The notes under the pieces were generated by a model. The model did no database searches and had not been told where the DNA came from. It saw nothing but the letters and a program-made list of their open reading frames with translations. Made by a program: the position numbers and the translations under genes. Positions 32,808-41,293 of a DNA stretch of 48,267 nucleotides are shown here, piece by piece. The number at the start of each line of letters is the position of its first letter. Position 1 is the stretch's first letter. The DNA comes from Rhodopila globiformis (GTDB taxonomy: Bacteria > Pseudomonadota > Alphaproteobacteria > Acetobacterales > Acetobacteraceae): assembly GCF_002937115.1 (NCBI RefSeq), contig NZ_NHRY01000041.1:1-48267 (forward strand), in the 5' to 3' direction.

Positions 32808-33614
32808 ATGAACGACATGCCCAGCCCGCCGTCGCTGGACGGTAAGGCGCTCGCGCACCTGGCCGAGCAGCTCAACCAGTTGTTGCGGTTGCGGACATTC
32901 CCCATCGGCATGAAGCTGTTCGAGGATGTCGAGGCGATGGAGGCCATCCCGGGGCTGCGGCGGCCGGCACGCGGCAAGACGTTCTCGACCTGCCAGCTAG
33001 TCACCCAATCCCGCATGGCGGGCTTCACCCTGGGGGTCACCACCGAGAACGTGCCGCCGTTCTCGAGCTGCTCCAGCGTCATCGGCCTGGATGCGCCGGG
33101 GGAGATCTATACCTCGGGCCGCAAGATGGAGGGGGTGTGGTTCGAGAACCGCGCGGCTGCCGCGGCGCACCAGGCGCAGATGCCGCGGGTGCCGCCGGGG
33201 CGCTACAACGGGCTGGCGATCTCGCCGCTGCGCTCCGGGCGGCTGAGCCCGCCGGACGTCTGCCTGTTCTACGGCAATCCGGCGCAGATGATCCTGTTCA
33301 TCAACGGGCTGCAGTGGCGGAATTATCGCCGCTACGACTTCAGCATCACCGGCGAGAGCGCCTGCGCCGACAGCTGGGGCCATGCGCTGAAGACGCGGAC
33401 CGTCAGCCTGTCGATCCCGTGCTACGCTGAGCGCCGGTATGGCGCGGTGGCGGACGACGAGATGCTGATGGCCTGCCCGCCGGAGGATTTTCAACGCGCG
33501 GTCACCGGCCTGCATGGGCTGGCGAAGGCGGGGCTGCGGTATCCGATCATGCCGTTCGGCCCGCAGGCCGATCCGGGGGAGGGGATGGCGAAGAGCTACG
33601 CGGGGAAGAGTTGA
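32808..33614 (+). CDS. DUF169 family protein
   Basis: The 268-residue product belongs to DUF169 (COG2043), a family of unknown function. Typical features are an N-terminal helix (LAHLAEQLNQLLRLRTFPIG), the MKLFEDVE strand, a conserved Cys region (FSTCQLVTQSRMAG), PPDVCLFYGNPAQMILFING, and the second Cys-containing SITGESACADSWG with SIPCYAERRYG. The conserved Cys residues suggest metal or cofactor binding. An excellent AAGGGAGGA precedes the ATG at 32808. Its last 19 bases overlap the convergent glycosyltransferase gene. Confidence 0.82.
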   Translation: MNDMPSPPSLDGKALAHLAEQLNQLLRLRTFPIGMKLFEDVEAMEAIPGLRRPARGKTFSTCQLVTQSRMAGFTLGVTTENVPPFSSCSSVIGLDAPGEIYTSGRKMEGVWFENRAAAAAHQAQMPRVPPGRYNGLAISPLRSGRLSPPDVCLFYGNPAQMILFINGLQWRNYRRYDFSITGESACADSWGHALKTRTVSLSIPCYAERRYGAVADDEMLMACPPEDFQRAVTGLHGLAKAGLRYPIMPFGPQADPGEGMAKSYAGKS

Positions 33615-34552
33615 AGCTGCTGCTCGTCGGCGGGTTCGGTGTTCAGACTGGATAGCAGCCGTGGCTGAAGCTGGGCGGGCTCGGGCCGCTGGGCGCGTCT
33701 CAGATGGCGCAGCGCAAGCGCCTGGAACGGCCGATCGGCGAGCGGGACCCGTGGCAGGCCGAAGCGCTCGATATAGGCCAGGATCATGTCGCTGGCCGAT
33801 GACGGCAGGCCCTCATAGCCTTTCTCGTAAATGATGCTCTTTATGGCGGCATTCTCCAGGTGACCGCGCTGCTGGCGGATCTCGCGATGGAACTGCCGCC
33901 GCAGATCGCTGGGCCGGAAGATCGACGTGGCAGGTATTTCATAAGTTGCGCCAGGGCTGCTGCCGATGCGCTTTGGTTCCCAAGGGGTATGAAGCGGATC
34001 AAGATTGTGTATGACCATGGAGCCAAGCAGTCCGTCCCCGCGATAAAGTTTGATAGGCAGGCGAATTTTGCTTGCCACAAGGCGGTTGATGAAGTCGGCC
34101 CTCAGGGTATGAAGCTGGCCATGCAGGTGTCCGCCCTGGGTCAGCGTGGTCTGGGCGTTCCGATACATCGTGCGGCCGTTGACCCCGATCCCGGTGGCAG
34201 CCGCAATATCGGGTCGTGTCGCCAGGCAGGATTCGAGTTCCCTTAGGGCCCGAGGTCCGATCTTCACGTAGGCATCGACGAAAAAGTAGTGTTTTGCGGG
34301 CTGTCGCAGTTCGTAGAAAAACTGGTTAATGGCGTTCGCCTTGTCGGCATAGGCAATTGCATAGATGAGGATCGGCATTCCGCTTCGCTCGGCTGCCGCC
34401 AACGCAGTTTCGGCGCTGTCGTCGGTCGAGCCGTTGACGATCAGCGTGATCAGGGCACGACGCCCCCTGCTGGCGTGCGTCAGGCTCTCGATGCACCGGG
34501 CTATTGAAGCCTGCTCGTTGCGGCAGAACACTGCGATGTTCCAATCCCACAT
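33596..34552 (-). CDS. Glycosyltransferase family 2-like protein
   Basis: The 318-residue product begins MWDWNIAVFCRNEQASIARC, then IESLTHASRG and LITLIVNGSTDDSAETALAA, the GT-A nucleotide-sugar fold (VFCRNE, VNGSTDDS). KANAINQFFYE and HYFFVDAYVKIGPRALRELE occupy the position of the DXD metal motif, here with Asp-Ala-Tyr, which is a non-canonical third residue. YRGDGLLGSMV lies further on. The C-terminus ending in Gln-rich LQLFPA is variable. There is no membrane segment; it is cytosolic or peripheral. AGGGA precedes the ATG at 34552. It shares strand and lower GC with the FkbM gene upstream, suggesting a transferred glycan-modification pair. Confidence 0.75.
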   Translation of the reverse strand: MWDWNIAVFCRNEQASIARCIESLTHASRGRRALITLIVNGSTDDSAETALAAAERSGMPILIYAIAYADKANAINQFFYELRQPAKHYFFVDAYVKIGPRALRELESCLATRPDIAAATGIGVNGRTMYRNAQTTLTQGGHLHGQLHTLRADFINRLVASKIRLPIKLYRGDGLLGSMVIHNLDPLHTPWEPKRIGSSPGATYEIPATSIFRPSDLRRQFHREIRQQRGHLENAAIKSIIYEKGYEGLPSSASDMILAYIERFGLPRVPLADRPFQALALRHLRRAQRPEPAQLQPRLLSSLNTEPADEQQLQLFPA

Positions 34553-34776
34553 GATACCGTGTCCCTGTCTCGCCCTGACTGCGGATTGCAAGCTGCAATC
34601 CCTGGCTCCGGCGCACCATAGTGACTCGGAAAATCGTATTTCAAGGCCAATAGTTGCGCCGTGGCGGATGGCGGCAAAGCCTGTGCGGCTGTCCGGGATG
34701 GCTTCGCGTTGTTCCTGCCGCCGGGTGCCGCATCGGCCAGCCGATCGGCCGGCTTTGATCCAATTGCGACGAGCCC

Positions 34777-35631
34777 TTACAATGGCGTGGCAACAAGATT
34801 GTGCGTCACATAGATTTCGCAGCGTTTCACGTCGTACGATGTGAATGGCCGGAGAGCACCGTTCAGACAGAGGCGACTGATACGGTACCCGTCGAGGACA
34901 TTGAAGAAGTCGTGCATGGTGACGCCCGTGGCAATGTTGGCGGGAACAAACTCGAACTGGATCATTTTGATCTTTTTTCCTCGTAGCGCCGCGGCCGCGC
35001 CTTGCAGGACGGACAGATCATGTCCCTCTGTATCAATCTTGAGGAAATCAATGCATTCGAGGCCAGACTGGGACATGAAGGCGTCAATTGTGGTGCACTC
35101 GACAGGGTGCTGAACGATGTCCGCGGAATACAACCCCACCGCAGCCTCACTTAAACTCGCCTGGGTCGATCCGTCCGATGTGCCGAAGTCATACAGGGTG
35201 AAGGAACCCGCCTGGGCGCCAACGGCCTGGTTGATGAGTGCGACTGAAGGCATGTCGGCCATCCGTGTCGCGAGATAAGCAAAAGTTACAGGATGAGGTT
35301 CAAAGGCGATGATGCGGGCGGTAGGCGCCAACTGCCGCAGGCGGCGCGCATAGGCACCGTGGTTGGCGCCGACGTCGAGCAGGACACCACCTTGCAGACG
35401 ACCTTTGATACGGTCAAGGAAGTGCTCTTCCGCCGCCGTCAATCCATGCGTTCCGCCAAAGGTGATGGCGATGCCATTGCAGCGAAGCGCAAAATCATAC
35501 GCCAGATTACCGAACCAGGTCATTGACGGGCGGTTCAGCATGAGGAAAACAGGATAGGCAAGTTGGGCTACCATGCTCTTTACCTTGCCAGGCTGCCAGA
35601 TCGGCGCACGAACAGCGTTTGCAATCGGCAT
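34777..35631 (-). CDS. FkbM family SAM-dependent methyltransferase
   Basis: The 284-residue product has the FkbM arrangement: LLDVGANHGAYARRLRQLAP (SAM-binding glycine loop), IIAFEPHPVTFAYLATRM, ALINQAVGAQAGSFTLYDFG and ECIDFLKIDTEGHDLSVLQG. The VGANHG, FEPHP and KIDTEGHD blocks are diagnostic. Family members O-methylate sugars, lipids or polyketides; here the neighbouring glycosyltransferase points to a glycan. GGAG 9 bases upstream supports the ATG at 35631. The base composition is visibly less GC-rich than the surrounding housekeeping genes. A 224-base gene-free gap separates it from the glycosyltransferase. Confidence 0.87.
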   Translation of the reverse strand: MPIANAVRAPIWQPGKVKSMVAQLAYPVFLMLNRPSMTWFGNLAYDFALRCNGIAITFGGTHGLTAAEEHFLDRIKGRLQGGVLLDVGANHGAYARRLRQLAPTARIIAFEPHPVTFAYLATRMADMPSVALINQAVGAQAGSFTLYDFGTSDGSTQASLSEAAVGLYSADIVQHPVECTTIDAFMSQSGLECIDFLKIDTEGHDLSVLQGAAAALRGKKIKMIQFEFVPANIATGVTMHDFFNVLDGYRISRLCLNGALRPFTSYDVKRCEIYVTHNLVATPL

Positions 35632-36261
35632 TCATCGCTACTCCGAAATTGATTGCCGGCACCATGACACCGTGGCACGGAATGGTAAATGACGAGTCAC
35701 CGGGGCAGCCTCATTCGTCGTGAATCGCAAAGGGTCGCTCAGGATCAATGCGGCCGAGATGGCAGCCACCGGGTCCTCGGCAAGCCCACGCTGACTGTAT
35801 CGTCACAGCCAGGCCGCGGTACGTGCGCCGGAGCCGCCCTGGCCAGACCCTGCAACCGTCGGCGCCGTCGCATCGCTGCCCGGCGATCACGACCGAGAAC
35901 CAGCCATGATACGCTCCAACGTTTTGTACCGCGGCAGGAGGCTTCCGTTGGCGCAGGGCTTTCCCGACGTCCACCCCAAACCGTTTCGAAAGTGGCAATC
36001 GCGGGAAGTAACCAGGATCGCCCCCCGCGTTCATCCAATCCGATGGTCGCGCGGAGCAGGGAGGGGCTGCAATGAAACTGATATCCCGCCCCATCTCGAT
36101 TCCGGCTGTCGACCCGAAAACCCGGCTGGGAGCCGCAGAAGGGCAATGTCATCGCACCGCTGCGAGCTACGGCGGGGCTAACGTTCCAACCGGACGGTGA
36201 TTTGCTATCGTAACGCGATGCCATTCTGTTGGTCTTGAACGTCTTCGTGCTGGAGGAAACC
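35632..36261. other. Unassigned spacer, about 630 bases
   Basis: Frames on both strands are open over 300-400 bases here, but none has a good ribosome binding site or a recognisable fold. The minus-strand frame at 35711-36094 has the most protein-like composition. It may be a decayed gene. I annotate none. Confidence 0.35.
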
Positions 36262-36675
36262 ATGCGGATGATCGCAGGCGCCTTGGCTGTCGGAATTTCA
36301 TTCGTGTTCATCCTGCCGCTTGGTGGCGTTGCGCAAAGCAATGCGGCCACCGGCGCTGCCGAAACCATCACGGTCCGGATGTCGAATTTTTCCTATGACC
36401 CCGACCATCTCCACCTCAAGGCCAACATGCCGGTGCGGTTGCGGCTGGTGAACGACAGCAGCGGGCGGCACGATTTCAGCGCCCCGGCGTTCTTTGCCGC
36501 CAGTTCCTACCCGACGGGTTCGTCGGCTCCGCCGGATGGCGACATATCCGTCGGTTCGGAACAAACGGTTGAAATTGCGCTGGTGCCGCGCAAGCCGGGG
36601 ACTTACCCGCTCCGGTGCACGCATTTCCTGCATAGCCTGTTTGGCATGCATGGGACGATCGAGGTGACGCCGTAG
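36262..36675 (+). CDS. Exported cupredoxin-like copper protein
   Basis: The 137-residue product has a signal peptide (MRMIAGALAVGISFVFILPL, cleavage near GVAQS/NA). A cupredoxin domain follows: ETITVRMSNFSYDPDHLHLK, MPVRLRLVNDSSGRHDFSAP and PGTYPLRCTHFLHSLFGMHG. Candidate type-1 copper ligands are the His of GRHDF, then Cys, His and Met or His in RCTHFLHSLFGMHG; the spacing is the looser one of the plastocyanin/azurin-like cupredoxin_1 group. It should act in the periplasm in electron transfer or copper handling. GGAGGAAAC 3 bases before ATG 36262 sets the start. It is convergent with bchJ. Confidence 0.8.
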   Translation: MRMIAGALAVGISFVFILPLGGVAQSNAATGAAETITVRMSNFSYDPDHLHLKANMPVRLRLVNDSSGRHDFSAPAFFAASSYPTGSSAPPDGDISVGSEQTVEIALVPRKPGTYPLRCTHFLHSLFGMHGTIEVTP

Positions 36676-36754
36676 CACGTTGCGCGCCGGGGCGGGCCAT
36701 CTGTGGGGGGAGCTGACACAGGCACAGGCGTGGCTGGAGAGGCTGGACCCCCTC

Positions 36755-36832
36755 CGTCATGGCCGGGCGTGTCCCGGCCATCCGCGCTTCGACGGTTGGG
36801 GGGAGCTGGCCGGGACACGCCCGGCCATGACG
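36755..36832. repeat. Dispersed palindromic repeat between cupredoxin and bchJ
   Basis: CGTCATGGCCGGGCGTGTCC and the following CGGCCA (36755-36780) pairs perfectly with 36807-36832 (26-base arms). It is nearly identical to the palindrome at 23741-23815. Lying between two convergent genes, its hairpin could end both transcripts. Confidence 0.88.
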
Positions 36833-36879
36833 ATGGGCCGACGATGGCGGGCTGGCCGACCGCGCCTCCGGACTCCAGG

Positions 36880-37491
36880 CTACCGCCAGTCCACCTCGAA
36901 CCGGCAGCACGTCCCGCCGGAGGCCTCACACTCCGTCTCGACCACCCGGGCCTTCGGCGACACCAGCACCTGGAACAGCCGCTGGAACACCGCGGCGTGC
37001 CAGTCACACACCGGCACGGCGGCCTTCTCCCCGGCGCACAGCGGGTTGCCCACCAGCGTGAACACCGTCGGCCGGCCGGCAACAGCGGAGAACTTCCCCG
37101 TCCCGGCGAACGTCCACGAATGCGCGGTGATTGCCTTCACCAGCAGCGCCGCCGCCGGACGGGGCGGCAGCAGCTTCAGCACCACCTGGGCGGCCCTGGG
37201 GATGCGGTTGGCCAGGATGTAGTCCGCCGTCAGCCGCCCGGCCTCGGCCATCAGCGCCTTGCCCTGGCCGGGCGGCGCCATGGCCCGCACCGTCTGGTGC
37301 AGCCGCCCGACCAACTGTTCATCCACCATCGCCTGCGGCGGGTTCAGCAGCCAGTCGGAAACCCCGGCGCGCTCGAACACCTGCGTGCAAAAGGCGCCCA
37401 GGCCGGCAAGCCTGAGCGCCTCGATCAGTTGCAGGACCGAGTTTGGTCCAATGACCCCCGTATCCCGGGGGTCATCCGTCATGCCATGCAT
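36880..37491 (-). CDS. bchJ: BchJ-type V4R-domain protein (bacteriochlorophyll synthesis)
   Basis: The 203-residue product carries a C-terminal V4R (4-vinyl reductase) domain: FAGTGKFSAVAGRPTVFTLV, NPLCAGEKAAVPVCDWHAAV and VVETECEASGGTCCRFEVDW, with clustered Cys. BchJ was first called the 8-/4-vinyl reductase. Later work assigns divinyl reduction to other enzymes and suggests BchJ helps substrate delivery or chelatase activity, so the exact role is unsettled. It begins 8 bases after bchE on the same strand (ATG 37491, or ATG 37482), forming an operon bchE-bchJ. Confidence 0.87.
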   Translation of the reverse strand: MHGMTDDPRDTGVIGPNSVLQLIEALRLAGLGAFCTQVFERAGVSDWLLNPPQAMVDEQLVGRLHQTVRAMAPPGQGKALMAEAGRLTADYILANRIPRAAQVVLKLLPPRPAAALLVKAITAHSWTFAGTGKFSAVAGRPTVFTLVGNPLCAGEKAAVPVCDWHAAVFQRLFQVLVSPKARVVETECEASGGTCCRFEVDWR

Positions 37492-37498
37492 GCGCCGC

Positions 37499-39208
37499 TC
37501 AGTCCGCGCCGCCGGCGGCCGCGTCCTGATCGGCCATCTGCTGCTGGCTGCCGCCGCAGGCCAGAGGCGCCCCGGCCGGCGTGCCGGAGAGTTCCTCCAT
37601 CTGCTCGGTGCCGCCGCCGCAGGCCATCATCCCCCCTGGGACCCCGCCCGGCGCGGTCTTCTGCGCCTTGCGCGACCGATCCGCCGCGGCTTCCCAGTCG
37701 TCGGTCGAGGCCGGCAGGATGGCGCGCTTGTCGTCGAAGTGGAAGTTGACCTTCTTCTTCGACTGCGGACCCCAGTAGCCGACTTTGCCCAGGTCGTAGA
37801 ACTTGCGCTCGAAGCCGGACTTCAGGAACGCCTTCAGGCAGCCCAGCAGGTAGCGCCGCCGATCGCCGGTGCCGGCCCACGGATAGTGGAACAGCGCCTT
37901 CTTGAAGTAGAAGCGGCGGTAGTTGTTCATCACCCGGTCGAGCAGCTCGCCGCGCTCCATGGCGGCGGGCTTCATGATCGGGGTGACGAAGTTGTACTTG
38001 TCGAAGTCGAAAACCTCGACCTTGTCCTTCATCTCCTGGAACAGGCTGGTGAAGGGCCAGGGGGTATACATCGACCAGTTGGCCATGTCCGGACCCCATT
38101 CCACCGCCATGCGGTAGGTCTCTTCCAGGGTCTCCGGGGTCTCGTTCTCCAGGCCGACGATGAACTGCGCCTCGACCACAATACCGGCGTCGCGCAGCAG
38201 CTGGATCGCCTTCTTGTTGTCGGAGATTTTCGTCTCCTTGTTGAACAGGTCCAGCTTCATCTGCGCCGCCGCCTCGGTGCCGAGCGAGACGTGGATCAGG
38301 CCGGCCTTGCGGTACATGGCGAGGTATTCCTCGTCACGCAGGATGTCGGTGACGCGGGTGTTGATGCCCCACAGGACCTTCTCATTCAGGCCGCGGGCGA
38401 TCATCTCCTCGCAGAACTGGATGAACTTCTTGCGGTTGATCGTCGGCTCCTCGTCGGCGAGGATGAAGAAGCCGATGTTGTGCTTCTTGTACAGCGTCTC
38501 GATCTCATCCACGACCTTCTTCGGGTCGCGGAAGCGGTAGTCGCGCCAGAACTTCCACTGTGAGCAGAACGAGCAGGTGAACGGGCAGCCGCGGGCCATG
38601 TTCGGGATGGCGACCCGGCAGTTCAGCGGGATGTAGATGTACTTTTCCCACTCCAGGATGTCCCAGTCGGCCTCGATCGAGTCCAGGTCCTTGATGGTGG
38701 GCGCGGCGGCGGTGGCGACGATCTTGGCGCCTTCCGGGGTCTGGTCGGTGAAGGCCAGGCCCTTGATGCTGTGCTTCTGCGCCGGCCAGTTGCCCTCGGC
38801 GACGGTGCGCACCAGGTTGGTGAGGATTTCCTCGCCCTCGCCACGGATGATGACGTCGATCCACGGGGCCTCGGTCAGCACCTGCTGGTACATGAAGGTG
38901 GCGTGGATGCCGCCCAGCACGGTGACGGCGTTCGGGTGCAGCTCCTTGACGATCTGCAGCGCCCGCTCGGCCTTGTAGATCGAGGGCGTGATCGCGGTGC
39001 AGCCGACGAGGTCGGGCTTTTCCTCGGCCAGGATCTTCCGCAGGTTCTCCTCGGAGATGTCGTTGGTCATCGTGTCGATGAACCGCAGATCGGAGTAACC
39101 TGCCGCCTTCAATGCGCCGGCGAGGTAGGCAGCCCAGGCGGGCGGCCAGTTGCCGGCAATCTCGGCGCCGCCAGAGTGGTAGTTCGGATGGATGAGAAGG
39201 ATACGCAC
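37499..39208 (-). CDS. bchE: Anaerobic Mg-protoporphyrin IX monomethyl ester oxidative cyclase (radical SAM, B12-dependent)
   Basis: The 569-residue product forms the isocyclic ring of bacteriochlorophyll using water-derived oxygen, without O2. A B12-binding-like domain occupies residues 1-140 ([36 protein letters not shown]). The radical SAM core follows with CX3CX2C at Cys208, Cys212 and Cys215 ([17 protein letters not shown]), then [18 protein letters not shown] and [18 protein letters not shown]. Near-identical blocks to known BchE make the call firm. The start is GTG 39208 with GGGAGG 9 bases upstream. The C-terminal ~50 residues are Gly/Ala-rich with two ACGG..(E/Q)QM motifs ([20 protein letters not shown]). 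An FNR-type box lies 56 bases upstream. The bch cluster as a whole is not here. Confidence 0.96.
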   Translation of the reverse strand: MRILLIHPNYHSGGAEIAGNWPPAWAAYLAGALKAAGYSDLRFIDTMTNDISEENLRKILAEEKPDLVGCTAITPSIYKAERALQIVKELHPNAVTVLGGIHATFMYQQVLTEAPWIDVIIRGEGEEILTNLVRTVAEGNWPAQKHSIKGLAFTDQTPEGAKIVATAAAPTIKDLDSIEADWDILEWEKYIYIPLNCRVAIPNMARGCPFTCSFCSQWKFWRDYRFRDPKKVVDEIETLYKKHNIGFFILADEEPTINRKKFIQFCEEMIARGLNEKVLWGINTRVTDILRDEEYLAMYRKAGLIHVSLGTEAAAQMKLDLFNKETKISDNKKAIQLLRDAGIVVEAQFIVGLENETPETLEETYRMAVEWGPDMANWSMYTPWPFTSLFQEMKDKVEVFDFDKYNFVTPIMKPAAMERGELLDRVMNNYRRFYFKKALFHYPWAGTGDRRRYLLGCLKAFLKSGFERKFYDLGKVGYWGPQSKKKVNFHFDDKRAILPASTDDWEAAADRSRKAQKTAPGGVPGGMMACGGGTEQMEELSGTPAGAPLACGGSQQQMADQDAAAGGAD

Positions 39209-39263
39209 GCTGAATGACCTCCCGATCTGTCAACCACCCTTGACGCACCACCGTCGCCAGGCA

Positions 39264-39277
39264 TTGACGCAGATCAA
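39264..39277. promoter_or_regulatory. FNR/FnrL-type binding site between bchE and mnmE
   Basis: TTGACGCAGATCAA matches the FNR consensus TTGAT-N4-ATCAA at nine of ten positions (it is TTGAT-CTGC-GTCAA read toward bchE). It lies 56 bases upstream of the bchE start. FnrL activation of oxygen-independent tetrapyrrole genes under low O2 is established in purple bacteria; its use here is inferred. Confidence 0.68.
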
Positions 39278-39338
39278 AGCCGCTGGATAAACCGCGCGGC
39301 ACCGGTTCATCAAGCCGCCTCAGTGCTATAAATGTTGC

Positions 39339-40637
39339 ATGTTGGATGACACAATTTTCGCGCTGGCCTCCGGCTCGGCGCGGGCGGCGATCGCGGTGAT
39401 GCGGCTGAGCGGGCCGTCGGCGGGTCCGGCGGTGGCCGCCTTGTGCGGCGGAAGCCTGCCGGTTCCGCGGGTTGCGGCGCTGCGGCGGCTGCGGGACGCG
39501 GCCGGGGCGGTGCTGGACCAGGCGCTGGTGCTGTGGCTGCCGGGGCCGGGGTCGTACACCGGCGAGGACAGTGCCGAGCTTCATTTGCATGGCGGCCGTG
39601 CAGTTATCGACGGGGTGGCGGAGGCGTTGGTTGGCCTGGGCCTGCGCCCGGCCGAACCGGGGGAATTCACCCGCCGCGCCTTCCTGAACGGGCGGATGGA
39701 CCTGCTGGAGGCCGAGGCGGTGCACGACCTGGTCTCGGCCGAGACCGAGGCGCAGCGGCGCCAGGCTCTGCGCCAGCTCGACGGTGCCCTGGGCGCCCTC
39801 TACCAGGACTGGGCCGATCGGCTGCGCGGGGTGCTGGCGTACCAGGAGGCGCTGATCGATTTTCCGGATGAGGATTTGCCGCCGGAGGTCGAGGACCAGC
39901 TGCTGGCGTCGCTGCGCGCGGTGCGCGGGGAAATCCGGGCGCACCTGGACGATGCCGGGCGCGGTGAGAAGCTGCGCGAGGGGCTGTTCTTCGCCATCAC
40001 CGGCGCGCCGAACGTGGGGAAATCGACGCTGATCAATGCCCTGGCCGAGCGCGAGGTCGCCATCGTCTCGGCGGTGCCCGGCACGACGCGGGATGCGCTG
40101 GAGACTCGGGTGGTGCTGGGGGGCGTGCCGGTCACGCTGGTTGACACCGCCGGGCTGCGGGAAACGACGGATTTCATCGAAGCAGAGGGCGTGCGCCGGG
40201 CGCGGGCGCGGGCGGAGGACGCTGATCTGGTGCTGCTGGTGGTGGAGGCGGGGACCGAGGCGGTGGCGGCCAGGAAGCAGGTGCTGGTCGCCAACAAGGC
40301 AGACCTGGGGCGGCCAGGGGAACAGCCATTGCCGGAGGGGGCGCTGCGGATCAGCGCGAAGACGGGCGAGGGGATGGCGGCGTTGCGCGACACCCTGGCC
40401 TCGGCCGCGCGCCGGATGACGGAGAGCAGCGGCCCGCCGCCGCTGACCCGCGCCCGCCACCGCGCCGCTCTGCTGGCGGCGGCGGGGCACCTGGCGGACG
40501 CCGAACGGGCGGACCTGCCGGAACTGCGCGGCGAGGATCTGCGGCTGGCGATGCGGGAACTGGGGCGGATCACCGGGCATGTCGGGGTGGAGGATATTCT
40601 CGACACGGTGTTCTCCCGGTTCTGCATCGGGAAGTAG
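39339..40637 (+). CDS. mnmE: tRNA modification GTPase MnmE
   Basis: The 432-residue product, with MnmG, installs the 5-carboxymethylaminomethyl group on U34 of tRNAs. The N-terminal tetrahydrofolate-binding domain reads DTIFALASGSARAAIAVMRL and PGEFTRRAFLNGRMDLLEAE. A helical domain and an inserted G domain follow, with GAPNVGKST (222-230), PGTTRD, DTAGLRET and NKAD. The C-terminal catalytic FCIGK is intact. A TATAAA at 39327-39332 only 6 bases before the ATG suggests a leaderless or very short-leader transcript. It is divergent from bchE. mnmE often sits next to mnmG/rsmG; not in this window, so the TA region may have been inserted downstream. Confidence 0.95.
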   Translation: MLDDTIFALASGSARAAIAVMRLSGPSAGPAVAALCGGSLPVPRVAALRRLRDAAGAVLDQALVLWLPGPGSYTGEDSAELHLHGGRAVIDGVAEALVGLGLRPAEPGEFTRRAFLNGRMDLLEAEAVHDLVSAETEAQRRQALRQLDGALGALYQDWADRLRGVLAYQEALIDFPDEDLPPEVEDQLLASLRAVRGEIRAHLDDAGRGEKLREGLFFAITGAPNVGKSTLINALAEREVAIVSAVPGTTRDALETRVVLGGVPVTLVDTAGLRETTDFIEAEGVRRARARAEDADLVLLVVEAGTEAVAARKQVLVANKADLGRPGEQPLPEGALRISAKTGEGMAALRDTLASAARRMTESSGPPPLTRARHRAALLAAAGHLADAERADLPELRGEDLRLAMRELGRITGHVGVEDILDTVFSRFCIGK

Positions 40638-40995
40638 GGCGGGGCTTTTTCAATCGGGATAACCCGGCCGCTGAAGCCCCGGGCCAAAGAAGAGTGGCCG
40701 TGAGGCTGCCCGGGCGGAGGACATAGTACCAGGCGCCCGAAGTTCTGACACGTTGGCACCGGCGTCTCATCGTCATGCCGGGCACAGGCTTGGCATCCAC
40801 GCCTTCTTCTGCATCAGCACTGTAAGGCACCGTCGGACTCCCCCCTGCGTGCGATCATCAGAGCGGTCAACACCGTCCTGCCGGTCACCGCGTTCAGCGC
40901 TATCGCATACGGGGCTTTGGGCCTCGGCCGGGTTTCATCATCGGCCAGGGCTTGGGCGGCCGGTGCCTGTCGCGCGTTTCGCCATAAACGCGGCA
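40638..40995. other. Spacer with a degenerate repeat
   Basis: No gene is supported. CGTCATGCCGGGCACAGGCT at 40771 and following bases (TGGCATCCACG) is a second type of dispersed palindrome, related to the GGCGTGGATGCCGG sequence at 1925-1940. An inverted pair GGGGCTT/AAGCCCC (40645-40679) just after mnmE might terminate it. Confidence 0.4.
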
Positions 40996-41039
40996 TTGAC
41001 GCCGTGGCGACCGCTTCCTATGTATCGACATTGTCGATA
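40996..41039 (+). promoter_or_regulatory. Promoter and operator of the mazEF module
   Basis: TTGACG (40996-41001) and TATGTA (41019-41024) are separated by 17 bases. A perfect palindrome TATCGACA-T-TGTCGATA (41023-41039) overlaps the -10 and the start region. Binding by the AbrB-type antitoxin would block transcription; this is inferred from MazE autoregulation. Confidence 0.68.
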
Positions 41040-41050
41040 TGAGGGGGCCG

Positions 41051-41293
41051 ATGCAGGTTCTGGTCAAGAAATGGGGTAACAGCGCCTCGGTTCGCATCCC
41101 GGCTGCCGTGATGGAGGCTGCCAAGCTGTCGCTCGACCAACCCGTGGACATCCGCGAGGAGGGCGGCCGTGTGATCATCGAGCCGATACCGGAACCGGCG
41201 TTCAGCCTTGCGGACCTGCTCGCGGCGGTCACCGATGAGAATATCCACGAGGAAACCGGCTTTGGCCCACGGGTCGGCAAGGAACGTCTCTAG
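41051..41293 (+). CDS. mazE: MazE-type AbrB-fold antitoxin
   Basis: The 80-residue protein begins MQVLVKKWGNSASVRIPAAV, the swapped-hairpin AbrB/MazE DNA-binding fold. Then come LDQPVDIREEGGRVIIEPIP and an acidic C-terminal tail that should thread along MazF. GAGGGGG 3 bases upstream supports ATG 41051; the ATG at 41039 lies inside the operator palindrome. The toxin gene starts right after its TAG. All parts appear intact. This is the first of seven toxin-antitoxin type modules in a row. Confidence 0.88.
   Translation: MQVLVKKWGNSASVRIPAAVMEAAKLSLDQPVDIREEGGRVIIEPIPEPAFSLADLLAAVTDENIHEETGFGPRVGKERL

Noticed and set aside
35711..36094. 127-residue minus-strand protein
   Set aside because: No family resemblance, no ribosome binding site, and overlapping open frames of equal quality on the other strand.
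39228..39245. PpsR/CrtJ site (TGT-N12-ACA) before bchE
   Set aside because: The right half is ACG, not ACA, and no second copy is nearby; too weak to annotate.
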